Shown in pieces: positions 8,032 to 16,554 of a stretch of 64,000 nucleotides of DNA; position 1 is the stretch's first letter; each line of letters starts with the position of its first letter. Source of the stretch: GCA-020345945 sp964596985 (GTDB taxonomy: Archaea; Thermoproteota; Bathyarchaeia; RBG-16-48-13; GCA-020345945); NCBI GenBank assembly GCA_964596985.1, contig CAZQWG010000003.1:1-64000 (forward strand), in the 5' to 3' direction. The translations under genes were made by a program, and so were the position numbers. The notes beneath the pieces are model-generated. The model had not been told where the DNA came from. It ran no database searches and saw only the letters and a list, made by a program, of their open reading frames with translations.

Positions 8032-9165
8032 TTGTCCCCGTTCCTTCGTGGGTTCACGAAACGTGAGTGTAGGATCTGTGGAAATAAATCCCCGACTGTT
8101 TCCAAAGCTATTGGGGTCTGCGTTGACTGTGTGAGAAGAGGATCAGAACCAGCCCTTACCTGTGCTACGAGTATGCACACTTCGAGTAGGCGTAGCTGGG
8201 GACTCCCCCCTAAACCCCCTAAGATGCGGGGCGGCGTACAGTGCAACCTCTGTTCCAACATGTGTATCATAGGCGACGGAGGCAAGGGCTTCTGTGGACT
8301 CAGAACCAACATCGACGGGCAACTCCAATCTATGTCCGACCCCTACAGGGGGGTTCTTCATGCGTACAGTGATCCCCACGTGACAAACTGCTGTTCGGCA
8401 TGGTTCTGTCCAGCAGGAACCGGGGCTGGCTATCCACAGTACGCCTATAACATTGGTGCGGAGAGAGGATACGCGAACTACGCCGTCTTCTTCTATGGAT
8501 GCAACTTCGATTGTCTGTTCTGCCAGAATGCCTCACATAAAAGCGTCTCCTCCGGTAAAACAATCTCGGTAGACGATCTCTCGGATAATGTTCGGAAGGA
8601 TACCCGTTATTCCTGTATATGCTACTTCGGGGGTTCTCCGGAACCCCAGCTCCCCTTCGCCATAAATGCCTCTAAGCGTGTGTTGGAAGAGAATCCGGGT
8701 CGGATCATTCGAATATGTTTCGAATGGAATGGCTGTGGGAACCCTGTGCTCGTCCGTGAGGCGGCGGAACTTGTCTTGGAGAGTGGTGGCAACATCAAGT
8801 TCGATCTGAAATGCTTCAATGAAAACCTGAGTCTGGCTCTATGTGGTGTACCCAACAAGAAGGCATATGAGAATTTTGAGATGGTTACCCGAGAATTCTA
8901 TGGGGAACGCCGTAGTCTCCCTGTCGTGACTGCAACGACACTGCTCGTTCCTGGATACGTGGATGCTTTGGAGGTTGAAGAGATCGCCCGGTTCATCTCC
9001 GATTTGAACCCGGAGATTCCGTATTCCTTACTCGTCTTTCATCCTGACTATCTTCTTTCTGATATGCCGGTTACCCCGAGAAGGCAGGTCGAGGAATGTT
9101 ACCGGGCTGCAAAGAAGTACTTGAAACAAGTGAACATCGGCAACAAGGGGCTTCTCGTTTTCTAG
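8032..9165 (+). CDS. Radical SAM protein, PflA-like / AmmeMemoRadiSam-like
   Basis: Carries the radical SAM cluster motif CNFDCLFC (C-x3-C-x2-C) at about residues 156-163, which binds a 4Fe-4S cluster and S-adenosylmethionine. Upstream are extra cysteine motifs: CRICG with CVDC near residues 14-34 and CNLCSNMC with a following CG near 72-90, reminiscent of the extra N-terminal segment in pyruvate-formate-lyase-activating-like archaeal proteins. Length is 377 residues. The TTG start at 8032 is the only option before the first Cys motif. Its reaction and partner protein cannot be told from the sequence. Confidence 0.82.
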   Translation: MSPFLRGFTKRECRICGNKSPTVSKAIGVCVDCVRRGSEPALTCATSMHTSSRRSWGLPPKPPKMRGGVQCNLCSNMCIIGDGGKGFCGLRTNIDGQLQSMSDPYRGVLHAYSDPHVTNCCSAWFCPAGTGAGYPQYAYNIGAERGYANYAVFFYGCNFDCLFCQNASHKSVSSGKTISVDDLSDNVRKDTRYSCICYFGGSPEPQLPFAINASKRVLEENPGRIIRICFEWNGCGNPVLVREAAELVLESGGNIKFDLKCFNENLSLALCGVPNKKAYENFEMVTREFYGERRSLPVVTATTLLVPGYVDALEVEEIARFISDLNPEIPYSLLVFHPDYLLSDMPVTPRRQVEECYRAAKKYLKQVNIGNKGLLVF

Positions 9166-9201
9166 GATCCCCTCTCGCCTAATGGTGTGCGTCTGGTTGA
9201 G

Positions 9202-9840
9202 TCAGCAGACAAGCAAGAGTCCTACGAAACCGACCTTCGTAAGTTCTTGAGGGTCTGATTTTCTTCCGACTACTTCCGCCTCCCATCCCATATTGTCCAA
9301 GGTTGTCAACACGTCGATCCCCATGGCTTCCATCGATGGTCTTGACTCGTAGGGGAATAGGCATCTCCCCTGTTCCAATCCTTTGCAGGTACCATCCTGG
9401 TTGCAGATCCTACAATGACCTCCCGCGAATGCTATAGCCAAGTAGAATCCTCTGTAGAATGCAGAGGTCTCCAGCTTCAGCATGATCTTCTGTAGCTCTT
9501 CTCCATACTTGTTCCACTGCCTTTTCTCAATCGCGCTCGCCCCGGCAAAATCCTGAGGGTCCCCCTCCTTCCTGACTAGCAGGGCGCACCTGTATTGTTC
9601 AAGCATCCTCCTTGTATCGTCGGGTGCTGGTGTGTAAGGGGGGCACATCAACGATTTATTATAGTGTGGACACGACCAGATGCACTTGTATCTGACGCGG
9701 TCATCCACGACGATCTTCTTGGGGTCGATCGTCGCCGCCTTGCTGGCACCCAGATTGTGGGCTTCGTCTCTCAGGATGAGCAGGTTCCGCTGTATCTCCT
9801 TCTTCTTCTGTTTCCGAAAGAGTTCGGGCATATCGTTCAC
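9202..9840 (-). CDS. DUF2284 predicted metal-binding protein
   Basis: A 212-residue cysteine-rich protein. It has CPHYNKSLMCPPYTP near residues 58-72 and a second group, C-x2-C-x5-C-x7-C, near 143-160 (CRICNQDGTC then GRCLFP), the arrangement of DUF2284 proteins that are predicted to bind metal or an iron-sulfur cluster. The function of the family is unknown. The start is GTG at 9840, with an ATG three codons later as an alternative. It converges with the radical SAM gene. Confidence 0.75.
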   Translation of the reverse strand: MNDMPELFRKQKKKEIQRNLLILRDEAHNLGASKAATIDPKKIVVDDRVRYKCIWSCPHYNKSLMCPPYTPAPDDTRRMLEQYRCALLVRKEGDPQDFAGASAIEKRQWNKYGEELQKIMLKLETSAFYRGFYLAIAFAGGHCRICNQDGTCKGLEQGRCLFPYESRPSMEAMGIDVLTTLDNMGWEAEVVGRKSDPQELTKVGFVGLLLVC

Positions 9841-10058
9841 CGGAAGACGTCGTCAGCCTCGTTTCAGACAAGCACTTGAGGATGGTTTCGCCTATATGAA
9901 GATTAAGCTAGTATTCAAGGATTGTAGCGTTGGGCTGTTCATGCCGAGGGGGCAAGACCGTATCTGACAAAGACCTGGAAACTCCAGGCTTCATACAATC
10001 TAGCCTCGATCAAACATTTTAAAGAACACTGGTAGAAACCGGAGATGAACATCCGTTA

Positions 10059-10665
10059 ATGAAACAGAGTGGGTATGTGATGTCATTCAAGAGATATAGG
10101 GGAATCATCCCACCCGTTTTCACACCTTTCAAACCTGATGAGGAAGTCGATGAAGATAGTTACTCACGGTTGATTCGGTTTCTTATCGATGAGGGGGTGC
10201 ATGCATTATGGATTCAAGGGAGCGGTAGCGAGTTCAGCTCCTTGTCGATAGAGGAACGCAAGGAACTCTATAAACTGTCGATAGAAGAAGCTTCTCGGCG
10301 AAGAAATAAACAACCTCGTAGCCAGTGTCCAATACGCATACTACGCCTTTTCCGAAGGCGTTGCGGATGGAGTAGTATCAGGTCCTCTGAACGTGATGCC
10401 TCGGGAGTCTGTAAGAATGTACGAAGCCGTGCAGAATGGAGACGACGAAACGGCGCGGGAAATACACTACAAGAAGATACTTCCCTTCGCGTTCTGCAGT
10501 TTCTCCCTATCCAGAGAGGAGTCGAAGGTCGTCCAGGCTGGGAAAATGGTTCTGAAGTGGCGTAAGGTGATATCGCATGAAACCGTGCGGAAACCGTTGT
10601 CCCTGCTGAAAGGCTGGGAGGCAAAATACCTAAAATCCATGGCCGAACACATTGAATTACTCTAA
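10059..10665 (+). pseudogene. Decayed DapA/NanA-family aldolase gene
   Basis: The first frame encodes a normal N-terminus of a dihydrodipicolinate synthase-like TIM barrel (GIIPPVFTPF then ALWIQGSGSEFSSLS) for about 75 codons, up to roughly 10300. Homology then resumes in another frame, from about 10309 to 10665, with the C-terminal part of the same family (DGVVSGPLNVMPRESV then YEAVQNGDDETAREI). About 110-120 central residues, including the expected catalytic Tyr and Schiff-base Lys region, are missing. An internal deletion with a frame change explains this. A TTTTAAAG promoter-like element (about 10017-10024) remains upstream. Confidence 0.78.
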
Positions 10666-10711
10666 CTCTAAGTGGAGTGTTATCTATAACGTGGATCTGC
10701 GGTGAGAAAAA

Positions 10712-11044
10712 GTGAAGTTATTCTCATGGGAGAAAGTTGAGGCTCAGAAGGCTGAAGAAGGTGCGGAAGGCGTCACGGTAAGGTGGCTCCTAACGAAGGA
10801 AGAGGGAGCTGAGAATTTCCATATGAGGCTCTTCGAGATGGAGCCTGGGGGTCATAGCCCGTTTCACAGCCATCCCTGGGAGCATGAGGTATTCGTCCTG
10901 AAGGGAAAAGGTGTCGTCGTCGGTGGTGGTGAGACCGGAGAGTTCGGTGAGGGTGATGTGATCTTTCTTCCCGCCGGAGAAAAACACCAATTCAAGAATA
11001 CCGGTAAAGATGCTGTAAGATTCCTCTGCTTGATCCCTGCTTAG
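10712..11044 (+). CDS. Small cupin-domain protein
   Basis: A 110-residue single-domain cupin. Motif 1 is GGHSPFHSHPWEHEVFVLKGKG (two His, one Glu and the closing Gly at about residues 49-70) and motif 2 is GDVIFLPAGEKHQF (about 82-95), together providing the usual three-His, one-Glu metal site. Such proteins are metal-dependent isomerases, dioxygenases or binding proteins; the substrate is unknown. It starts at GTG 10712. It lies just after the decayed dapA-like gene on the same strand. Confidence 0.85.
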   Translation: MKLFSWEKVEAQKAEEGAEGVTVRWLLTKEEGAENFHMRLFEMEPGGHSPFHSHPWEHEVFVLKGKGVVVGGGETGEFGEGDVIFLPAGEKHQFKNTGKDAVRFLCLIPA

Positions 11045-11061
11045 AGTAGAATTTTCTGTCT

Positions 11062-11637
11062 CTACCTCCGCCTTCCCGATTCCCCTCGCTGACGAGGTAT
11101 CGACATTCCCTGCTTCAGGAACCCCTTCTCCTCTAGTTCAGAGAGGATTCTTCTGATGCCTTCTTCTACCGTCTCGTTCTCAGTGTCCACGGTTACGTCT
11201 GGGTTCAAGGGTTCTTCGTAAGGGTCTTGTACGCCTGTAAGGTTCTTTATCTGCCCATTTAACGCCTTCCTGTAGAGACCCTTCGGGTCTCTCTCGATAC
11301 AGGTTTGGAGAGAGCATCTGACCCAAACTTCCACGAACCTCTCGATCTGCTTCCTAGCGTATTCCCTGAAAGCCCGGTACGGTGAGATCAGTGCGACGAC
11401 TACCGCTACCCCATTTCTCGACAGTAGTTTCCCTACGTAGACGACCCTCTTGGCGTGGGTCTCCCTGTCTTCCTTGCTGAACCCTAACTCTGGGCTAAGG
11501 TTTCTTCTGACCTCATCGCCGTCGAGGACCTCGACCCCAACCCCCTTCTTGCGAAGTTCTTTCTCAAGCCCTCTAGCTATCGCTGTCTTTCCTGAAGCTG
11601 GTAGTCCTGTGAGCCAAACGACGAATCCTTCACTCAC
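11062..11637 (-). CDS. cysC: Adenylylsulfate (APS) kinase
   Basis: Phosphorylates APS to PAPS. The P-loop is GLPASGKT at residues 11-18, followed by the LDGDEVRRNLSPELGFS substrate-binding block and FVEVWVRCSLQTCIERDPKGLY, all typical of CysC. The 191-residue length is slightly above the family core. It starts at GTG 11637 and overlaps the end of the upstream phosphohydrolase gene by eight bases, so it is the last gene of the sulfate-activation operon. Confidence 0.93.
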   Translation of the reverse strand: MSEGFVVWLTGLPASGKTAIARGLEKELRKKGVGVEVLDGDEVRRNLSPELGFSKEDRETHAKRVVYVGKLLSRNGVAVVVALISPYRAFREYARKQIERFVEVWVRCSLQTCIERDPKGLYRKALNGQIKNLTGVQDPYEEPLNPDVTVDTENETVEEGIRRILSELEEKGFLKQGMSIPRQRGESGRRR

Positions 11638-13030
11638 TTTCCCCTACTCCCTCGACCACTTTCCCTTTCATATCGCGTGGGACACGATGGTTCATCAGCT
11701 TCAACACCGTGGGGGCGACGTCGAGAATATCGACCTCTTTAAGCCTGGTTCCGTAGCTCTGTTCTGGATCGTAGAGGAGGAAGATGCCGTGCTGGGAGTG
11801 GACGGCGTCGTCGGGTCCGGTGTCGTTCTCAGAGAGATAGGGGGAGTCGTATCCGATCGTTCCCGCCGATCTCCAGAACATGCCATCTAGGTAAACCATC
11901 AGATCTGGGGGGGACCCTCTACACGGGTCATAGACTCTGTCGGGTTTTAGGACTTCGTTCTTCATCTTCTCTCCTTTAGGTCCCCTTATCTTGAGTAACT
12001 CCTCTGCGATCTCGTCACGGAACTCGTCGTATTTTTCTTGGTCTATCGTGCCTTGGGATTCTCTTCCCTTAACGTTGAGAAAGATTCTAGCGTAGTATCC
12101 TCCCCACCCCCAGGCGGTAGTCTTTTCCCAGTCCACTCCTGCTTTCTCAAGCCTGAGACCAGCCTTGGCCGATTTCTTCAAGGTTAGGTATCCTTTTTCT
12201 TGGAGCCACTGGTTTATGGCGAATGCGCCTTTCATCATCTTTGCTCCATGGTCTGAGACCACTACTATGGCTGTGTTGGGTCCTGAGAGATCCAATAGTT
12301 CTCCTATCTCTGAGTCAAGGGATTTGTAGTAGTCTTCGACAACGTTTTCGTACTTGTTTCCTGAGATGTATTTTGGATGCTTCTTGTCGAAGAACTTCCA
12401 GAAGGCATGCTGGATCCGGTCGACGCCTATCTGAACGAACATCAGAAAGTCCCAGTTTTTTGTTTTCATGAGATGTTTGATAACTGTGAACTGTTTGTCC
12501 GTCATCTCGTAGAGCTGCTTCAGCAACTTGTCTCTATCCTCGGTTCTGAACTCCACGTCGAATAGGTATGTCCCTATGAGTTTGTCTATCTCCTGCGCCA
12601 GCTCCGCTGGGTAGGTGTAACCTCTGCTAGCCGACGTGCTGGGCGTTATGAAGCATGAGACCAGATTTCCATTGATCGGTCTCGGGGGGTAGCTTGGAGG
12701 TACCCCGACGAGGCAGCTGTTCTTGTCGTGCTTTGAGAGGATGTCCCATAGAGTCGGCTCTCTAATAGAATGTGAACTTGCTATCCAAAAATCGTTGTAT
12801 GAGCCCTCCTTTCTGTGTCTGAAGCCGTACAGCCCGAGTTCTCCCGGGTCTTTCCCTGTGGCCATGACCATCCATGCCGGGATTGTTATGGGAGGATCGC
12901 AGCTCCTCATCTTCGCGCTTATCCCTTTGTCGATCATCTCTCCGAGGGTAGGTAAATCCTTCACGAATTTCTCGAAAACCAGTTCTGGCGGGGCGGCGTC
13001 AAGCCCGATAACCAACACCTTTTTCTTCAA
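11630..13030 (-). CDS. Alkaline-phosphatase-superfamily phosphodiesterase
   Basis: A 466-residue soluble protein of the type I phosphodiesterase/nucleotide pyrophosphatase group. VLVIGLDAAPPEL at residues 5-17 supplies the first metal-binding Asp; ITIPAWMVMATGKDPGELG at about 48-66 contains the nucleophile-region Thr/Ser; and VVVSDHGA with a later SQHG motif give the remaining Asp-His metal ligands. It sits between ATP sulfurylase and APS kinase and overlaps both, so a role in sulfonucleotide handling is likely but unproven; it might hydrolyse APS, PAPS or PAP, or a sulfate ester. It starts at TTG 13030. Confidence 0.82.
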   Translation of the reverse strand: MKKKVLVIGLDAAPPELVFEKFVKDLPTLGEMIDKGISAKMRSCDPPITIPAWMVMATGKDPGELGLYGFRHRKEGSYNDFWIASSHSIREPTLWDILSKHDKNSCLVGVPPSYPPRPINGNLVSCFITPSTSASRGYTYPAELAQEIDKLIGTYLFDVEFRTEDRDKLLKQLYEMTDKQFTVIKHLMKTKNWDFLMFVQIGVDRIQHAFWKFFDKKHPKYISGNKYENVVEDYYKSLDSEIGELLDLSGPNTAIVVVSDHGAKMMKGAFAINQWLQEKGYLTLKKSAKAGLRLEKAGVDWEKTTAWGWGGYYARIFLNVKGRESQGTIDQEKYDEFRDEIAEELLKIRGPKGEKMKNEVLKPDRVYDPCRGSPPDLMVYLDGMFWRSAGTIGYDSPYLSENDTGPDDAVHSQHGIFLLYDPEQSYGTRLKEVDILDVAPTVLKLMNHRVPRDMKGKVVEGVGESE

Positions 13031-14208
13031 TTGGAACCCTCCGTTGCTTCTTCACGGTCCTCGACAAAGGGGTGGTCCCACTTCAATATCATCTCGACGA
13101 CCTCGGGTCTCATCAACTCTCTGGGTAGCTTCTCCCCGTTTCGGAGTTTTCTCCTTGTCTCGGTTCCACTGAACTTGATGTGATGCTTCTCGTTGTGGGG
13201 GCACGTCTTCTGGCTGGCAACTCCATAGCACTTCTTACAGAAGAAGAAGGATCTGAAGAAGAGGGGAATAATGCCCAAGTCTGGGAATTCATCGAAGATC
13301 TCTTGGGCTGCGTAGGGAGGATAGTAGTCTCCGACTCCTGCGTGATCGCGTCCCACGATGAAGTGCGTGCATCCAAAATTCTTCCTGATAATCGCGTGGA
13401 AGACTGCTTCTCTAGGTCCGGCGTATCTCATCTCCGTTTCAAGTACGGCTAGGACTGCGTTTTCTTTTAGGTAGTAGTTTCTGATTAGTTCCTCGTAGGC
13501 TGCTAGGATGACTTCGTCCCTGAAGTCTCCTGTCTTCTTTCTTCCTATAACTGGGTTGATGAAGATCCCGTCGACGAAGGTTAGTGCGGTCTTCTGTATG
13601 TACTCGTGTCCGAGGTGTGGTGGGTTTCTGGTCTGGAACCCCACCACTGTCTTCCAGTGCTTCTCTTTGAATAGTATTTGAGTTTCGATGGGTTTCAGTC
13701 GATATCGTGAGAACTCGTCTTCCGACTTTTGCAGTAGCCTGATGGTTCCCCCGAGGAGCACGTCTTTCATCGAGTAGACTTTGGCGACTCCAGGGTGTTC
13801 TATATCTCTGGTTCCGAAGACGCGTTCAGCTAATTTCCGTTTGTTGAAGAGGTATTTCTCTTCCAAGTGTATGACTGCTATAGTACGGTCCGTTTCATTT
13901 ACTAAGGCGAGTTCGTCTCCCTCCCGTATGTTGGCTGCCTTCTCTTCTTCTATGTCAAGCAGGATCGGGATGGTCCAAGGGAGGTCGTTGGCCAGTCTCA
14001 TGTTGTACACTACTGCCAGGTAATCCTCTTCTCCGAGGAATCCTTCTAAGGGACTGAAAACACCGTCAGAGATGTTCTCTAGGGTCTTGACTAGCTCTCC
14101 GTTCACATGTATCTTCTGCATCTCCTCGGCTTCTGACAGCAACCTTGACTTCTCTTTTTCGGGGGGTTCTCGGTTGATCAGCTTTCCTCTGTAGGGTCTA
14201 GACACCAT
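13027..14208 (-). CDS. sat: ATP sulfurylase (sulfate adenylyltransferase)
   Basis: Makes APS and pyrophosphate from ATP and sulfate. The 393-residue protein has the QTRNPPHLGHEY nucleotidyltransferase motif at about residues 194-205, the VGRDHAGVGDYY block, and a zinc-type CKKC...CPH cluster near the C-terminus, as in archaeal and bacterial Sat. It starts at ATG 14208. The stop overlaps the start of the phosphohydrolase gene by four bases, giving translational coupling. No APS reductase (AprAB) or PAPS reductase lies nearby. Confidence 0.95.
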   Translation of the reverse strand: MVSRPYRGKLINREPPEKEKSRLLSEAEEMQKIHVNGELVKTLENISDGVFSPLEGFLGEEDYLAVVYNMRLANDLPWTIPILLDIEEEKAANIREGDELALVNETDRTIAVIHLEEKYLFNKRKLAERVFGTRDIEHPGVAKVYSMKDVLLGGTIRLLQKSEDEFSRYRLKPIETQILFKEKHWKTVVGFQTRNPPHLGHEYIQKTALTFVDGIFINPVIGRKKTGDFRDEVILAAYEELIRNYYLKENAVLAVLETEMRYAGPREAVFHAIIRKNFGCTHFIVGRDHAGVGDYYPPYAAQEIFDEFPDLGIIPLFFRSFFFCKKCYGVASQKTCPHNEKHHIKFSGTETRRKLRNGEKLPRELMRPEVVEMILKWDHPFVEDREEATEGSN

Positions 14209-14224
14209 GACGTACTCTCCTAGG

Positions 14225-14455
14225 CTAATCGAGGTATCCGAGTGCCCGGAGTCTCCTCTTCACGGCTTCTTCGTCTTCTTTCGTGAAGGCTTCTTCCTCC
14301 TCGCTGCTCTTCTCCGCTACTATCTCTCGTAGTACATAGGTGACGTAGCTGGATACTGAGGTGAAACCGGTTCCATCAATCTGTCTCTTCACTTTGTCGA
14401 AGAGTGGTCTCGGGATCGAAACGGTGGTGAATCTTCCCTTCTTCTCTTCTTCCAT
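14225..14455 (-). CDS. Ribbon-helix-helix protein heading the sulfate operon
   Basis: A small acidic protein of 76 residues. The segment RFTTVSIPRPLFDKVKRQI followed by SSYVTYVLREI fits a ribbon-helix-helix (CopG/Arc-type) DNA-binding fold. An upstream ATG at 14491 exists, but the TATA box at 14495-14509 would put transcription start near 14476, so ATG 14455 is chosen. It ends 17 bases before sat and probably regulates the operon. Confidence 0.75.
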   Translation of the reverse strand: MEEEKKGRFTTVSIPRPLFDKVKRQIDGTGFTSVSSYVTYVLREIVAEKSSEEEEAFTKEDEEAVKRRLRALGYLD

Positions 14456-14494
14456 TCTTAATCCCACGTGCAGACTACTATACACCCCCATTCT

Positions 14495-14509
14495 AATTAT
14501 ATATAATTA
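14495..14509 (-). promoter_or_regulatory. TATA box of the sulfate-activation operon
   Basis: A palindromic AATTATATATAATT element about 40 bases upstream of the ATG at 14455. It is the clearest promoter of the operon and decides the start codon of its first gene. Confidence 0.7.
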
Positions 14510-14677
14510 ACCATGCTCGTGGGGTACTATCCTACCAGAGAGTTTCCTTCGCCAGTTCCTAATAGGGAGGCAACCCATGCCTGCCCAATAGAGCCTTATC
14601 CAACCCTTTTACAGCACGTGTTCCAGAGCAGCCGGGAACATTGATCATCCTTATCTTGATGAGTCTCAAGAACCTAG

Positions 14678-15871
14678 TTGGTGGATGAAGCAGCTTTCCC
14701 CGGCTGGGTGAAGAACCTGTTGAAAAAGAGAAGCATCCCACTCGCGAGACCCGAGATCGATCTTAGGGTCCTTGAAAGAATAAGGGAGGTATTGGAGAGC
14801 GGGCAACTGGTCCAAGGGACAGTAGTAGGTGAATTTGAGAAGCGTTTCTCAGAGTTCAACGGGGTGAAGGCGTCGATAGCCGTCAACTCCGGAACCGCGG
14901 CCCTCCAAGTATCTCTCGCCGCACTAGGTCTGAAACCTGGTGACGAGGTTATTACGACGCCACTGACGTTCATTGCCACTTCGAACTCGGTGATCTCCCT
15001 CGGTGGGATCCCTGTCTTTGCAGATGTCGACCCGAAAACGTACAATCTCGATCCTGAGAGATTAGAGGATGCGATAACCGACAAGACCCGTGGAATAATT
15101 CCTGTTCACCTGTTTGGGCTCCCATGCGAAATGGATAGGATCATGGAGGTAGCAGAGAGACATAACCTATTTGTACTCGAAGACGCTGCCCAAGCGATCG
15201 GTGCAAAGTACCATGGAAAAATGGTCGGAAGGTTCGGTGATGCAGCCGTCCACTCCTTCTACGCGACGAAGAACCTTACGACAGGAGAAGGAGGGATGAT
15301 AGTCACCGATGATCCCGAGGTCGAGAAGAGGGCTAGACAGATCCGAGACCAAGGTCAAGACAAGAAATACCACCATATTCTTCTAGGGTTCAACTCTCGG
15401 ATGACTGAGATCGCCGCCACAATCGGATTGAATCAACTCAAGACTATCGATGAAGTCAACTCGAAAAGGAGAAGCAACGCCCATTTCCTAGACGGCGTAC
15501 TAACCGAAATAAACGGGATAAGTTCCCCCTATGTGCCTGACGATCTTGAACACGTCTACCATCTCTACGCTGCAAAGATAGATGTCGCCACCCTTGGATG
15601 CGATCGTGAGAGGGCACTCCATACCCTGAACTGGGAGGGAATACAGGCACAACCAGTCTACCCCCTACCAGTCTACAAGCAGCCCCTCTACCGTAATCTA
15701 CGTGAAGCGGATCGAAATCCTCTCGGAACCATCATTGGCTTCCCCTCATACGCCGATCTCCGCTGTCCAGTCACCGAAGAACTGGTCAAGACACTTCTCC
15801 TTCTCCCCGTTCACCCCGGTCTCTCTGATGACGACCTAGACGCAATTCGAATCGCTCTGAGTAAGATCTAG
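14678..15871 (+). CDS. DegT/DnrJ/EryC1/StrS-family aminotransferase
   Basis: PLP-dependent enzyme that usually aminates nucleotide-linked keto-sugars for surface polysaccharides or glycoproteins. The 397-residue protein has NSGTAALQVSLAALGL (cofactor phosphate binding), EDAAQAIGA with the Asp that contacts the PLP nitrogen, and the Schiff-base lysine in FYATKNLTTGEGG at about residue 199. It starts at TTG 14678, with GTG one codon later as an alternative. No sugar-nucleotide enzymes are adjacent, so the substrate is unknown. Confidence 0.92.
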   Translation: MVDEAAFPGWVKNLLKKRSIPLARPEIDLRVLERIREVLESGQLVQGTVVGEFEKRFSEFNGVKASIAVNSGTAALQVSLAALGLKPGDEVITTPLTFIATSNSVISLGGIPVFADVDPKTYNLDPERLEDAITDKTRGIIPVHLFGLPCEMDRIMEVAERHNLFVLEDAAQAIGAKYHGKMVGRFGDAAVHSFYATKNLTTGEGGMIVTDDPEVEKRARQIRDQGQDKKYHHILLGFNSRMTEIAATIGLNQLKTIDEVNSKRRSNAHFLDGVLTEINGISSPYVPDDLEHVYHLYAAKIDVATLGCDRERALHTLNWEGIQAQPVYPLPVYKQPLYRNLREADRNPLGTIIGFPSYADLRCPVTEELVKTLLLLPVHPGLSDDDLDAIRIALSKI

Positions 15872-15989
15872 ATTCTCTCTCAATCACCTCCCTGATGACC
15901 TGCATTGCCCGAAGATGCTGTGAATAACCGCCTCTTCGCTGGCAAATAATAAAAGCATAGCATCTGAACAGAATCTTCGGAGATTTCTG

Positions 15990-16553
15990 ATGACTGAAGA
16001 AACGCTCGCGATGTATGGTTTAACTGAAGAACCATCCAATCCAATATGGATAGCCAGAGACTACTCGAAATGCAGTGGGTGTAGGAGATGTGAAGTTGCA
16101 TGTTCTCTGCACCACGAGAACACGATATGGCCCGAAGCCTCAAGGATCAGAGTCTTCATGCTTGTACCTGGAGCCGAGATCCCGCACTTCTGCTCTCAAT
16201 GTCATGACCGTCCGTGCATCGAATCCTGTCCTGTTGACGCTATGTCGGTTGACAAGACGACTGGCGCAATTCTCGTGGATCGAGAGAAATGCACCGGTTG
16301 TAGCCTTTGCGTCGACGCCTGCCCCGGAAGGATCCCGTTCCTCCACCCAGGGGACAAGAAGGCTACCATCTGCGATCTCTGCGATGGAGACCCCGAATGC
16401 GTCAAGGCTTGCCAAGCAGGTAAATGGAATGCCCTATGGGTAACCGTGTGGGAGAAGAACGCCTCCTACAAACTCTACGCCCGGAGACCTAGAGAAGTAA
16501 CCAAAGAGGTAGCAGCCTTCATCTACGGAGAACAAGCGGAGGAGATGATCTGA
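15990..16553 (+). CDS. Four-cluster ferredoxin subunit of the AOR
   Basis: A 187-residue electron-transfer protein with four 4Fe-4S cysteine sets: CSGCRRCEVAC, CSQCHDRPCIESCP, CTGCSLCVDACP and CDLCDGDPECVKAC. Proteins of this kind pair with large AOR subunits, as in WOR5 and BamC-type small subunits. It ends one base before the GTG start of the AOR gene, so the two should be cotranslated and form a complex. A TATA-like AATAATAAAAGC lies about 40 bases upstream of the ATG. Confidence 0.9.
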   Translation: MTEETLAMYGLTEEPSNPIWIARDYSKCSGCRRCEVACSLHHENTIWPEASRIRVFMLVPGAEIPHFCSQCHDRPCIESCPVDAMSVDKTTGAILVDREKCTGCSLCVDACPGRIPFLHPGDKKATICDLCDGDPECVKACQAGKWNALWVTVWEKNASYKLYARRPREVTKEVAAFIYGEQAEEMI

Positions 16554-16554
16554 G

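Noticed and set aside
14456..14491. Upstream ATG for the RHH gene of the sulfate operon
   Set aside because: It lies before the transcript start expected from the TATA box at 14495-14509.
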